From positions 1,922,001 to 1,986,000 of the forward strand of contig NZ_CP108041.1 of assembly GCF_036173065.1 (NCBI RefSeq): a DNA stretch of 64,000 bases. The letters run 5' to 3'. The DNA comes from Rhodococcus sp. NBC_00297. GTDB lineage: Bacteria > Actinomycetota > Actinomycetes > Mycobacteriales > Mycobacteriaceae. The notes under the pieces were generated by a model that worked only from the letters and a program-made list of their open reading frames with translations, made no database searches and had not been told where the DNA came from. This document shows positions 42,194-50,774 of the stretch, in pieces. Position numbers and translations under genes: made by a program. Position 1 is the first letter of the stretch. Each line of letters starts with the position of its first letter.

Positions 42194-43732
42194 TCACTGC
42201 GTCGCCCGAGGACACTGCGTCGCCCGAGGACACTGGGCGTCCTTCTCCGGCATGGTGCCGTCGACGAGATAGTCGGTGACCACCTCCTGCGCGCAGGGGT
42301 TGGTTCCGAGTGCGAAGACACCGTGCCCACTGCCGTCGACGGTGAGCAGCCGGGAACGATCTCCGAAGTGCTCGTCGAGCAGTTCACCGCCGCTCGAGGG
42401 CGTGACCGGATCACGTCGATGCTGCGCGATGAGGATGTTCGTCGGTCCGTCGGAGTCGATGGAGACCGGGGGTTCGGTCGGGGCATGGGCCCAGAACGCG
42501 CACGGCATGATGTTCGCCGCCGCTGCGCCGAACAGCGGGTAGTCGACCCTGTCGGTGGCGACGGCACTCTCGTAGGTGGTCACGTCGTGCGGCCACTCGA
42601 CGTCGTTGCAGGTGACCGCCAGGAAGACGGACCACGAGTTGTCGCCGGCCGACGGTACTGGAGCCCCCTGCGGAAGGTCCCCACCCTGACCCGCCGCGAG
42701 GCCGTCCCGGTACGAGACCCACGCATCGGCCGCAGTCTCGTACGTCGCCGGGTTGTACAGCGTGACGAAGGTGGCCAGACGGAACGAGCGACCGTCGACC
42801 CCGTTCACGGGCGTGGCATCGAGCCTGGAGGCGATGTCGAAGTACGTCGCCCGCACCTCGTCCTCGGTCGCACCGAGACCGTATCGGTCGTGACGCTCGG
42901 CCATCCACCGGGCGAGATCCGGGAAGGTGTCTTCCATTCCTCGGGAATAGCGCCGCATCCCGGCTCGATCGAGATGGGTGTCACCGATGTTGCTGTCCAA
43001 CACGATTCGGTCGGTGCTCTCGGGGAACATCGACGCATAGGCCGCGCCCAGCGCCGAGCCGTAGGAGTAGCCGAGGAAGCTCGCGGTGTCCTCGCCGAGA
43101 GCAGCTCGGACGCGGTCGAGGTCCCGCGCCATGTTCGCGGTGCTCACGTGGCGCAGCAGGCCGTCGTCCTCGGCGGCGCACCGGCGCGCGACTTCTCTCG
43201 CAGTACGAACCTGCTCGTCGAAGGCAGCCTGGTCGTACGCGTACGGCGGGACTGCGCCGTAGTAGTGCAGGTCGTCGGTGAAGCCGCAGCTGATGGGACT
43301 GGAATGGCCCACCCCACGGGTGTCCATGCCGATGAGGTCGTAACTGTCCAGCACGGACTGCGGCATGCCCCGATTCACCAGGAACGTCGGTTGGTCGAGC
43401 CCCGTACCACCGGGGCCGCCCGGGTTGAGCAACAGCACCCCTCGCCGTTCCTCCGGCTTCTGGGAGGGCAGCCGAGAGATCATGACGTCGATCTGTCCAG
43501 CATCGGGGTCGTCGTAGTCGATCGGCACGGGCACCGACGCGCACTGCAGGCGCGACGGTTCCTCCGCTGGGTCACCGACGTCGTCGGGACATGAGGCCCA
43601 CTCGAGGTCGGGCATGGAATATGGTTGCTGCACTGCAGTATCGGGCTGAGACGCGGTGGAGGTCGTCGAGCAGCCGACGAGAACGAGGCTGATCGCGGCC
43701 ACCGCAGCAGTACGCGTGTCGTATCGGTTCAC
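42194..43732 (-). CDS. TAP-like alpha/beta hydrolase lipoprotein, copy 2
   Basis: 512 residues with lipobox LVLVGC (C21). NPGGPGGTG oxyanion loop, nucleophile S223 in GYSYGS, acid in HRRDPVTPSSG and histidine in DGSGHGVFAL. It is a relative of the 37876 gene with the same architecture, and likely a surface peptidase or esterase. The last 12 residues are a perfect repeat (CPRATQ twice) caused by an 18-base duplication at 42195-42230, which adds six residues without breaking the frame. GTG 43732 is chosen because the signal peptide starts there. Confidence 0.87.
   Translation of the reverse strand: MNRYDTRTAAVAAISLVLVGCSTTSTASQPDTAVQQPYSMPDLEWASCPDDVGDPAEEPSRLQCASVPVPIDYDDPDAGQIDVMISRLPSQKPEERRGVLLLNPGGPGGTGLDQPTFLVNRGMPQSVLDSYDLIGMDTRGVGHSSPISCGFTDDLHYYGAVPPYAYDQAAFDEQVRTAREVARRCAAEDDGLLRHVSTANMARDLDRVRAALGEDTASFLGYSYGSALGAAYASMFPESTDRIVLDSNIGDTHLDRAGMRRYSRGMEDTFPDLARWMAERHDRYGLGATEDEVRATYFDIASRLDATPVNGVDGRSFRLATFVTLYNPATYETAADAWVSYRDGLAAGQGGDLPQGAPVPSAGDNSWSVFLAVTCNDVEWPHDVTTYESAVATDRVDYPLFGAAAANIMPCAFWAHAPTEPPVSIDSDGPTNILIAQHRRDPVTPSSGGELLDEHFGDRSRLLTVDGSGHGVFALGTNPCAQEVVTDYLVDGTMPEKDAQCPRATQCPRATQ
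42195..42230. repeat. 18-bp tandem duplication at the 3' end of the hydrolase gene
   Basis: CACTGCGTCGCCCGAGGA is present twice in a row inside the coding end, translated as CPRATQ-CPRATQ. A third partial CACTG follows. A slippage event; the frame is kept. Confidence 0.9.
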
Positions 43733-43770
43733 GGGATGTCCATTCGGTAGCAGGGGTGGCCGACGGCCGA

Positions 43771-44415
43771 TCAGTTGCCGGCGGCGTCGAGCCAGTGATA
43801 ACGCAGTCGCAGAGCGCGTTCCGTGCTGCCCACGGCGGCACCGACGGTGGAGGCGACCGTCGACCACGTCGGCAGATCGATCGGTGCGGCGATGACACCG
43901 ACCGACTCGGCGATCGGCGGAATTCGAGACACCGTCTCGACGAGATACACCGCGAGCGACAGGACTCCGCTGAGAACGAGGGCGATCGAGACGACGCCGA
44001 TGACCGAACTCGCCGCGGGGTGTCGCCTGTCGAATCGGGCCCGGCGCCCTTCGGCCGAGCGAGGGTCGGGGCTCAGCTGCCGCTCGCTCCCGTCAGCGGA
44101 GACGAGATGGCACCGCTTGACACCGAAACCACTCATCGCGACCTCGATGCGGCCGTCCTCGACGGGGAACGCGGCGGGCAGTGCCGACCGTGCTTCGCAC
44201 AGACCGTCTCTGTACAGATCGGCCGTGACAGAACCGGAGGCCTGGTCCTGCCAGTGCCTGATGTCGACGGACCATTCCGGCTCATGGGGGCCCGACGGTG
44301 GGAGATGAAACAGCGCACGTCCCAGCAACTGCCACCATCGGAACGGCTGCAGTGCTCGCCCGTCGCCGGGTCGCACCCGACGAGCCGCGCGGCGGCGCCT
44401 GACTCGATCGAACAT
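43771..44415 (-). CDS. Membrane-anchored hypothetical protein
   Basis: 214 residues from ATG 44415, preceded by AGGAG. A basic N-terminus (MFDRVRRRRAARRVRPGDGR), a soluble beta-type domain (SVDIRHWQDQASGSVTADLY and VEDGRIEVAMSGFGVKRCHL), one clear transmembrane helix (SSVIGVVSIALVLSGVLSLA) and an amphipathic tail. I do not recognise a family. It is divergent from a TetR gene, with three AGCAC-N3-GTGCT sites in the gap, so that TetR probably controls it. Confidence 0.7.
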   Translation of the reverse strand: MFDRVRRRRAARRVRPGDGRALQPFRWWQLLGRALFHLPPSGPHEPEWSVDIRHWQDQASGSVTADLYRDGLCEARSALPAAFPVEDGRIEVAMSGFGVKRCHLVSADGSERQLSPDPRSAEGRRARFDRRHPAASSVIGVVSIALVLSGVLSLAVYLVETVSRIPPIAESVGVIAAPIDLPTWSTVASTVGAAVGSTERALRLRYHWLDAAGN

Positions 44416-44446
44416 GATTCGCTCCTCTTCCGCCGGCCGTGCCATT

Positions 44447-44509
44447 AGCACGCTGTACTGTCGCGAACGATGGCGACGACGCTAGCACACCGTGCTAGCA
44501 CATTGTGCT
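44447..44509. promoter_or_regulatory. Three AGCAC-N3-GTGCT operators in a divergent promoter
   Basis: AGCAC-GCT-GTACT (44447-44459, one mismatch), GCTAGCAC-ACC-GTGCTAGC (44481-44499, 8-base arms) and AGCAC-ATT-GTGCT (44497-44509, sharing bases with the middle site). They fill the gap between the membrane protein (44415) and TetR (44569) genes. Confidence 0.8.
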
Positions 44510-44568
44510 GGTCGCGTGATCGGTCCTGCTCCGAGCAGGAACGAGCGCAGAGGAACAGAGGGGACGCG

Positions 44569-45174
44569 ATGCCGACACCGGAGGAACCCGGCCCGGACAC
44601 GCGGGCGCGGATACTCATCGCTGCCTGCGAGATGATCGGTGAGGACCCGGCGTCGACACTCAGCGTGCGATCGGTCGCCGCGCGCGCCGGAGTGAGCATG
44701 GGTTCTCTCCGTCATCACTTCCCCACCCAGCGCGCACTGCGCGAGGCCGTTCTCGCCACGATCTACGACGTGGTGACACCGGACGCCGACGTCATCCACG
44801 ACCGATCGATACCGGCTCGGGATCGCCTCGTGCGCTGCCTCGAGCAGGTCCTGGTGCCTGCCGTCGGTGCGCAGGCGCGGCGCGCGTTGATCAGCACCGT
44901 CGAGGCGTTCGCAGTACCCGAACCCACCGCAGACATCCGAGCCGCCTACGCGTCCTTCGCCGAGGAAGCGCACCGGAGAGTCGAGCAGTGGCTCGACATT
45001 CTCGCCGCCGAAGGTGCAGCGCCACAGGGTGATCAGTCGCTGAACGCCGCGTTCCTCAACACGGTTCTCGACGGCCTGTTCTGGGACCGGGCGATGCCCA
45101 CCGATCCCGCCACGCTGCACCGAGCGACCGCCATTCTCCAGCATGCAGTGGATTCGGTCCTCACGCCGCCGTGA
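44569..45174 (+). CDS. TetR-family transcriptional regulator
   Basis: 201 residues: the DNA-binding part is TRARILIAACEMIGEDPAST, LSVRSVAARAGVSMGSLRHH and FPTQRALREAVL, followed by a helical effector domain. It is divergent from the 43771 membrane gene. Operators at 44447-44509 lie close to its own promoter, so it is probably an autorepressor that also controls the neighbour. ATG 44569 is chosen; upstream sequence in frame overlaps the operators. Confidence 0.9.
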   Translation: MPTPEEPGPDTRARILIAACEMIGEDPASTLSVRSVAARAGVSMGSLRHHFPTQRALREAVLATIYDVVTPDADVIHDRSIPARDRLVRCLEQVLVPAVGAQARRALISTVEAFAVPEPTADIRAAYASFAEEAHRRVEQWLDILAAEGAAPQGDQSLNAAFLNTVLDGLFWDRAMPTDPATLHRATAILQHAVDSVLTPP

Positions 45175-45323
45175 CCACGTCGAGGATGTGGCTCGGGGCT
45201 TCATCCTCACCGCGAGGAGAGGGATGACCCGCGCTGCGCCGTCTCGACACCGCCCGGTGGTCGTGATATGCCTGGCGGCATCGTCGCCACCGCGCACGCA
45301 TCGACCGACCGGAAGGTCCACCC

Positions 45324-46940
45324 ATGACCGCCGACCTCGCCGCAGGCCCCGACACCCACTCGTCCTCGGCATGGGCGCCGCTGCGTGGCCGGGTGTATCG
45401 CACGCTGTTCATCGCTCAGTTGGTGTCGAACATCGGCCTGTGGATGCAGACGGTGGGATCACAGTGGTTCCTGGTGGAGCAGAACAGCAGCGCGACGGTG
45501 GTCGCCCTCGTGCAGACGGCCAGCCTGCTGCCCACCTTGTTCTTCGCCCTCCTCGCCGGCGGACTCGCCGATCTGCTCGATCGGCGCAAGTTGTTGATCG
45601 CGATCAGCACGTACACCGCCATCGCCGCGACGGCCACCGCGGTGCTCGCCTTCACCGACGTGCTGACCCCGGTGATGTTGCTGGCGATGACGTTCCTGCT
45701 GGGGTGCGGCTCTGCGCTGTCGTCTCCCGCATGGCAGGCCATTCAGCCGGAACTGGTCCCGGCCGAACAGATCCCGGCAGCATCCGCCCTGGGCGGCGTG
45801 ACCGTGAACGGTGCGCGCGCCGTCGGCCCGGCCATCGGCGGCGTGATCGTGGCTGCGGCCGGACCCGCCGCGGTGTTCGCCATCAACGCCCTGACGTTCG
45901 TCGTCATCATCGGCGCGCTCGTGTGGTGGCGTCGGCCCGCAGACGATCGATCCGTCGACCGAGAGCGCCTCGGCAGGTCCATGCTGACCGGGCTGCACTA
46001 CATGCAGTCCGCACCGATCGTGCGCCGGATCCTGCTGCGCTCGGCCCTGTTCGCCTTCCCGGCATCGGCGCTGTGGGCCCTGCTGCCCCTGGCCTCTTCG
46101 CGCCACCTGCACTTCGGCGCGTCGGGGTACGGGCTCGTCCTGGGAATGCTCGGTGTCGGCGCAGTGTCCGGCGTGGCGCTCTACCCGCGGTTGCGACAGT
46201 CGATGTCGGGCAACGCCGTGCTGGCACTGTCCGCGGTGACCTATGCCGTCGGCGTCGTCTCCGTGGCCTACCTCCCCGCCGGCGCGGCCGTCCCGTTGCT
46301 GCTGCTGTCGGGCGCCGCGTGGATCGCCACCCTGACCACTCTCAACGCGGCGATTCAGCTCTCTCTCGCGCACTGGGTGAGAGCTCGGGGGATGTCGATC
46401 TACCTGTTGGTGTTCATGGGCTCCCAGGCGCTGGGCTCGTTCGTCTGGGGTCTGGTCGCGTCGCACGTCGGTTTCGCCGCGGCGCTGCTGATCTCGGCGG
46501 TGCTGTTGGTGGTCACCGCCGCCAGCGTCACGGTCCTGCCTCTGCGCGCCGACACCGGCACGCTGCCGCGCGGGGTGTCGACGGCGTGGCCGACACCGAT
46601 GGTGATGTTCGAACCCGAACCCGACGACGGCCCCGTGGTCGTCTCGGTGACGTACCGGGTGCGGCCCGACTCGACGACCGACTTCGACCGCGCCATGGCG
46701 GCCGTCGGGAAAGCTCGCCGCCGGACCGGCGGGTACTCCTGGGCACTGTTCAGGAACGGCGAGGACCCGTCTCTGCGTGTCGAGCAGTTCACCGCCCGGT
46801 CGTGGGGCGATCTCGAGCGGCAGCACCGTGAGCGCTGGACCGAGTCGGATCACCAGCGGATGACCGAGGCTCTGTCCTACACGGTGACCGGTACGACCGA
46901 GAAGGAGGAACACCTGTTCGGCGTACCGGCCGACCGGTAG
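45324..46940 (+). CDS. MFS exporter (EntS/DUF894-like) with C-terminal monooxygenase-like domain
   Basis: 538 residues. Residues about 18-410 form 12 transmembrane helices (LFIAQLVSNIGLWMQTVGSQ, GLADLLDRRKLLIAISTY as motif A), as in the enterobactin-exporter-like MFS_3 group. Residues about 435-538 are soluble (VVVSVTYRVRPDSTTDFDRA, GGYSWALFRNGEDPSLRVEQ, QHRERWTESDHQRMTEAL), resembling an antibiotic-biosynthesis monooxygenase/dimeric barrel domain. Such fused proteins are known in the DUF894 family. Substrate unknown. GGAAGG upstream supports ATG 45324. Confidence 0.85.
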   Translation: MTADLAAGPDTHSSSAWAPLRGRVYRTLFIAQLVSNIGLWMQTVGSQWFLVEQNSSATVVALVQTASLLPTLFFALLAGGLADLLDRRKLLIAISTYTAIAATATAVLAFTDVLTPVMLLAMTFLLGCGSALSSPAWQAIQPELVPAEQIPAASALGGVTVNGARAVGPAIGGVIVAAAGPAAVFAINALTFVVIIGALVWWRRPADDRSVDRERLGRSMLTGLHYMQSAPIVRRILLRSALFAFPASALWALLPLASSRHLHFGASGYGLVLGMLGVGAVSGVALYPRLRQSMSGNAVLALSAVTYAVGVVSVAYLPAGAAVPLLLLSGAAWIATLTTLNAAIQLSLAHWVRARGMSIYLLVFMGSQALGSFVWGLVASHVGFAAALLISAVLLVVTAASVTVLPLRADTGTLPRGVSTAWPTPMVMFEPEPDDGPVVVSVTYRVRPDSTTDFDRAMAAVGKARRRTGGYSWALFRNGEDPSLRVEQFTARSWGDLERQHRERWTESDHQRMTEALSYTVTGTTEKEEHLFGVPADR

Positions 46941-47035
46941 TGCGAGACCCCGGCCGGACGTGACGACCCCCGGTCAGGCGTGCAAAAGCGTTGTCGTCAG
47001 CCACTGATCGGAACCCACGAAACCTGGAGGTCGCC

Positions 47036-47857
47036 ATGCCCTACATCACCACCACCGACGGAGCCGAGATCTACTACACCGAGCAGGGCACCGGAAAGCC
47101 CGTGGTGCTGAGCCACGGATGGCCGCTGTCGTCGGATGCCTGGCAGGTCGAGCTCAAGCTGCTCGCCGACGCCGGCTACCGGGCCATCGCCCACGATCGC
47201 CGCGGACACGGCCGGTCGTCCAAGACCTACACCGGCAACGACATGGACACCTACGCCCGTGACCTCGCCGAGCTCGTCGAGGCTCTGGATCTGCAGGAAC
47301 TGACGTTGATCGGCCACTCGACCGGCGGCGGCGAAGTCGTCCGCTACGCCGCCCAGCACGGCGGATCCCGCGTCGCCCGCGTCATCACTGCCGGCGCCGT
47401 CCCGCCCATCATGCTGAAGTCGGAGTCCAACCCGGAGGGCACCCCGATCGAGGCACTGAACGACATCCGCGACGGCGTGCTGACCGACCGCTCGCAGTTC
47501 TACCAGGATCTCGCGCAGCCATTCTTCGGCGCCAACCGTGACGGCGCCGCGGTCTCGCAAGGCGCGATCGACGACTTCTGGCGTCAGGGAATGCTCGTCA
47601 ACCTCGCTGCCGCCTACGACTGCGTGAAAGCGTTCTCCGAGACCGACTTCACCGAGGATCTGAAGGCGCTGACGGTCCCGATCTTCATCGCCCAGGGTGA
47701 CGACGACCAGATCGTCCCCATCGCGGCGGCGGCCCTGAAGTCCATCGACCTCGTCCGGGACGGCACGTTGAAGGTGTACCCGGGCGCACCGCACGGCATC
47801 TACGGCGACTACCAGAAGGCCCTGGACGCAGACATTCTCGACTTCCTCGCCCGATGA
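47036..47857 (+). CDS. Alpha/beta hydrolase, non-haem chloroperoxidase type
   Basis: 273 residues. Triad S95 in LIGHSTGGGE, D224 in AQGDDDQIVP and H253 in GAPHGIYGDY; oxyanion loop SHGWPLSSDAW. This is the cofactor-free haloperoxidase/esterase family; perhydrolysis with an organic acid can be catalysed in vitro, but the natural role is usually esterase. TGGAGG upstream supports ATG 47036. The stop overlaps the VOC gene start (ATGA). Confidence 0.9.
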   Translation: MPYITTTDGAEIYYTEQGTGKPVVLSHGWPLSSDAWQVELKLLADAGYRAIAHDRRGHGRSSKTYTGNDMDTYARDLAELVEALDLQELTLIGHSTGGGEVVRYAAQHGGSRVARVITAGAVPPIMLKSESNPEGTPIEALNDIRDGVLTDRSQFYQDLAQPFFGANRDGAAVSQGAIDDFWRQGMLVNLAAAYDCVKAFSETDFTEDLKALTVPIFIAQGDDDQIVPIAAAALKSIDLVRDGTLKVYPGAPHGIYGDYQKALDADILDFLAR

Positions 47858-48240
47858 CCACCCCCCTCGCCCTCGGGCCCGTCGGCAACGTCTTCTACTT
47901 CGTCGACGACCTCGAGGCCGCAGTCGAGTGGTACTCCGCCCGGCTGGGTCGCACACCGATCCAGCGGGGCGGGGCACTGGTGGCCTACGACATCGACGGG
48001 GTACGGCTCACGCTGCACGAGAACGACGACTACAACTCGTCCGGGCCGGACGGAGTCTCCGCCTACTGGACCGTGACCGACGTGGATGCGATCGTCGCGG
48101 ACTGGACAGCCCACGGAGCGGTTGCACACCGGGGACCCAAGACGGTCTTCACCGGTGAACGTCTGTGCCAGCTGCTCGATCCGTTCGGCAATCTGTTCTC
48201 GGTGCGACAGGCTCCTGCGCAGACGAGTGTCGACGGCTAG
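47854..48240 (+). CDS. VOC family protein (glyoxalase/bleomycin-resistance fold)
   Basis: 128 residues in one VOC unit pair: NVFYFVDDLEAAVEWYSARL, GVRLTLHENDDYNSSGPDGV, AYWTVTDVDAIVADW and LLDPFGNLFSVRQ. The classical metal residues are only partly kept, so ligand binding or metal-dependent lyase activity are both possible. It is in one operon with the haloperoxidase gene and is followed by a strong terminator. Confidence 0.85.
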   Translation: MTTPLALGPVGNVFYFVDDLEAAVEWYSARLGRTPIQRGGALVAYDIDGVRLTLHENDDYNSSGPDGVSAYWTVTDVDAIVADWTAHGAVAHRGPKTVFTGERLCQLLDPFGNLFSVRQAPAQTSVDG

Positions 48241-48259
48241 GACAGGGGATCAGAGATCG

Positions 48260-48294
48260 AAAAAGCGGCCACGTATATCGCGTGGCCGCTTTTT
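48260..48294. terminator. Bidirectional intrinsic terminator
   Basis: A perfect 14-base stem (AAAAAGCGGCCACG, 48260-48273; CGTGGCCGCTTTTT, 48281-48294) with a 7-base loop and a T-run (A-run on the other strand). It ends the VOC operon on the plus strand and the tRNA-Thr transcript on the minus strand. Confidence 0.95.
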
Positions 48295-48302
48295 CTGACT
48301 GT

Positions 48303-48378
48303 TGGAGCCGCCTAAGAGAATCGAACTCTTGACCTTTTCATTACGAGTGAAATGCTCTACCGACTGAGCTAAGGCGGC
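48303..48378 (-). tRNA. tRNA-Thr (CGT anticodon)
   Basis: 76 bases on the minus strand. Acceptor arms GCCGCCT and AGGCGGC pair over seven bases, the D arm is AGCTCAGTCGGTAGAGCA, the anticodon loop is CTCGTAA (anticodon CGT, reading ACG), and the T loop is GTTCGATTC. Discriminator U is followed by an encoded CCA (48303-48305). Confidence 0.97.
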
Positions 48379-48440
48379 GCGGCTCCCTGAGGAGCCATCG
48401 CAAGTTTAACCGGTCCCCCCGCCCGAACCCAAAACGGGGG

Positions 48441-49628
48441 TCAGCGGGCCGCCGCGCCCAGTGTGGCGACCATCGCGTCGACCGCGAACTTGGGCTTGAC
48501 GTTCATCTCCAGCGCTTCGCGGCACCGGAGGATCGCCTCGATGCACTGCAGCAACGACTCGGGAGTCGACACCGAGGCGAGGCCGCGGGCCTGGTCCTCC
48601 ATGTCGGGGTGCGTCATCGTCGACGAGGCGCCGTACGACTGTGCGAGAGCGTCGCGGTACAGCCCGGCGAGGTCGATGAGTGCCCGGTCCAGCGAGTCTC
48701 GACCGGTACGAGTGCGCCTCGACTTCTGCCGCTGTTCCAGTTCCTTGAGCACGCCGGCGGATCCTCGCAGCGCGCCCGCTGCACCCTTGCCGGTGCCGCC
48801 GGCGCCGAGTGACGTCCGCAGTTCGTCGGTCTCCCGCTCGTCGCGGTCGGCGTTGATCTGCACCGCGTCGGACTCGGCGGCCTTCACCAGTTCTTCGACC
48901 ACCGCGTACTGGGTGGCGGGGCGGAGCGCCGCCTTGGCGATGCCCAGTGCCCGCTGCCGTCGCTCGCGTGCCTCGGGGTCCGTCGCCAAGCGGCGCGCGC
49001 GGCCCACGTGTCCGCCGCCCACCGAGGCGGCCCACGCGGCGGTCTTCTCGTCCAGGCCGTCGTTCTCCCGCAGTACGCGTGCGATGTCCGCGGGTTTGGG
49101 CGTCACCAGAGCCACGTGCCGGCAGCGCGAGCGGATGGTGACGGCGATGTCCTCCGGATCCACGGACGGTGCGCAGAGCAGGAATATGGTGCGGGCCGGC
49201 GGCTCCTCGACCGCCTTGAGGAGCGCGTTGTAGGCGCGCTCGCCCAGCCTGTCCGCGTCCTCGATGACCACGATCTGCCACGTCCCCGTGGTGGGGCGAC
49301 GCGCTGCCATCTGCACCACCTCGCGCATCTCCTTGACAGAGATGCTGAGGCCCTGCGGCACGATGCGGCGCACGTCGCCGTGGGTGCCGTGCAGGGTGGT
49401 GGTGCAGGCGTGGCAGTGGCCGCACCCGATGACGTCCGGATCCGTGCACTGCAGCGCAGCCGCGAAGCAGACAGCGGCGATGGAGCGGCCGGACCCGGGA
49501 GGCCCGGTGAACAACCACGAATGCGTCATGCGGGAACCGATGTCACCCTCACGCGCAGCCGCCGCCGCGTCGGACAGCTCGGCGACCACCTCGTGCTGAC
49601 CGACCAGCCGTTCGAACACTCGCGCCAT
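48441..49628 (-). CDS. holB: DNA polymerase III subunit delta'
   Basis: 395 residues, clamp-loader delta'. The AAA+ domain begins FERLVGQHEVVAELSDAA; the P-loop position has GPPGSGRS (Arg replaces the usual Lys). A zinc module CxxxxxxxCxxCxxC is seen (C61, C69, C72, C75: GCGHCHAC). DADRLGERAYNALLKAVEEP is the Walker B/sensor stretch, and SRCRH the SRC-like motif. Helps load the sliding clamp. Its place near topA matches mycobacterial order. A charged 60-residue insertion (about 265-330) is present. Confidence 0.93.
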   Translation of the reverse strand: MARVFERLVGQHEVVAELSDAAAAAREGDIGSRMTHSWLFTGPPGSGRSIAAVCFAAALQCTDPDVIGCGHCHACTTTLHGTHGDVRRIVPQGLSISVKEMREVVQMAARRPTTGTWQIVVIEDADRLGERAYNALLKAVEEPPARTIFLLCAPSVDPEDIAVTIRSRCRHVALVTPKPADIARVLRENDGLDEKTAAWAASVGGGHVGRARRLATDPEARERRQRALGIAKAALRPATQYAVVEELVKAAESDAVQINADRDERETDELRTSLGAGGTGKGAAGALRGSAGVLKELEQRQKSRRTRTGRDSLDRALIDLAGLYRDALAQSYGASSTMTHPDMEDQARGLASVSTPESLLQCIEAILRCREALEMNVKPKFAVDAMVATLGAAAR

Positions 49629-49639
49629 GGGAGGAGAGC

Positions 49640-50593
49640 TTAGTGCTCCTGTGCGACAGCCCCACCGCGACGCTTGGCCAGCAACGAGGACACCCCGGTC
49701 ATCACGGCCACGACGATAGAGCCGACGACGAGACCGATCAGCGCGGATGCCAGCGTGTTGACGATCCAGGCCAGCACACCCCCGATACCGGCGACGTCGT
49801 GGACCGCGTCCTCCATGTGGTGGACGAACTCGTAGATCGGGTGGAAGCCCAGCTCGTCGATGCCGTTGAGCAGGATGTGGCCGCCGACCCACAACATCGC
49901 CGCGGTGCCCACCACGGACAGCACCGCCATGACCTTGGGCATGCCCTTGACCAGGCCGCGCCCGACGGTCTGCGCGATGCCCGACGAGGTGTCGGCCAAC
50001 CGGAGACCGATGTCGTCCATCTTCACGATGAGACCGACAACGCCGTAGACGAGGACGGTGATCACCACGGCGACGACGGCCAGGATGATCAGTCGGCTCC
50101 AGAAACCCTCGGCGGCGATGGTGTCGAGCGCGATGACCATGATCTCGGCGGACAGGATGAGGTCGGTGCGCACAGCTCCGGCGACGACAGCGTCCTCGTC
50201 GCGAGGTCCGTCCTCCTCGTGATCGTGAGCGCCGTGTCCGGAGATGGCGCCCCAGATCTTGTGCATCGCTTCGTAACTGAGGTAGGCACCGCCGACCATG
50301 AGGATCGGCGTCAGCAGCCACGGCAGGAACTGGCTCAGCAGCAGCGCGATCGGCAGGATGATGAGCAGCTTGTTACGGAGCGACCCGAGGGCGATGCGCC
50401 GCACGATGGGGAGCTCACGTTCGGCGGCGAGGCCGCGCACGTACTGCGGCGTCACGGCGGTGTCGTCGATGACCACACCGGCGGCCTTGGCCGTCGCCTT
50501 GCCTGTCGCGGCACCGACGTCGTCGATCGACGCCGCCGCCAGCCTGGCAAGCGCTGCCACGTCGTCGAGCAGGGCTACGAGTCCGCCGGCCAT
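49640..50593 (-). CDS. DUF808 membrane protein (YedI-like)
   Basis: 317 residues: MAGGLVALLDDVAALARLAA and TGKATAKAAGVVIDDTAVTP are DUF808 hallmarks, followed by six or more transmembrane helices and a short histidine-rich loop (ISGHGAHDHEEDGPRDED). Function unknown; inner membrane. It sits 11 bases from the holB start on the same strand, so they may be co-transcribed. Confidence 0.88.
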   Translation of the reverse strand: MAGGLVALLDDVAALARLAAASIDDVGAATGKATAKAAGVVIDDTAVTPQYVRGLAAERELPIVRRIALGSLRNKLLIILPIALLLSQFLPWLLTPILMVGGAYLSYEAMHKIWGAISGHGAHDHEEDGPRDEDAVVAGAVRTDLILSAEIMVIALDTIAAEGFWSRLIILAVVAVVITVLVYGVVGLIVKMDDIGLRLADTSSGIAQTVGRGLVKGMPKVMAVLSVVGTAAMLWVGGHILLNGIDELGFHPIYEFVHHMEDAVHDVAGIGGVLAWIVNTLASALIGLVVGSIVVAVMTGVSSLLAKRRGGAVAQEH

Positions 50594-50710
50594 CAGTACT
50601 CCCGAAGTAGGTCAGTGGTTCGAGAGTGAGAGTACCGCTCCAGGGGTGGGCTCGGCCGCGCATCGACTGTGGCCGCTGCACCGGGTGCGCACACCCTCTC
50701 CGTGACGTGC

Positions 50711-50740
50711 ACACCCCCTGCAGCCTGCTACAACCGGTGT
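50711..50740. repeat. 30-bp dispersed repeat with inverted ends, copy 2
   Basis: Begins ACACCCCCTGCAGCCTGC and ends ACCGGTGT, with an extra half-unit CACACCCTCTC at 50690-50700. Same length and order as 912-941. Located between the DUF808 start and the DinB-like gene end. Confidence 0.7.
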
Positions 50741-50774
50741 CCGCCCACTGAACCCCGTGCGTCAGAGCGCGCGC

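Noticed and set aside
48303..48378. tRNA-Thr as an integration site for a mobile element
   Set aside because: Both flanks are ordinary chromosomal genes (VOC operon and holB), no integrase or duplicated tRNA end is visible, and the element in this window is in the pilin gene instead.
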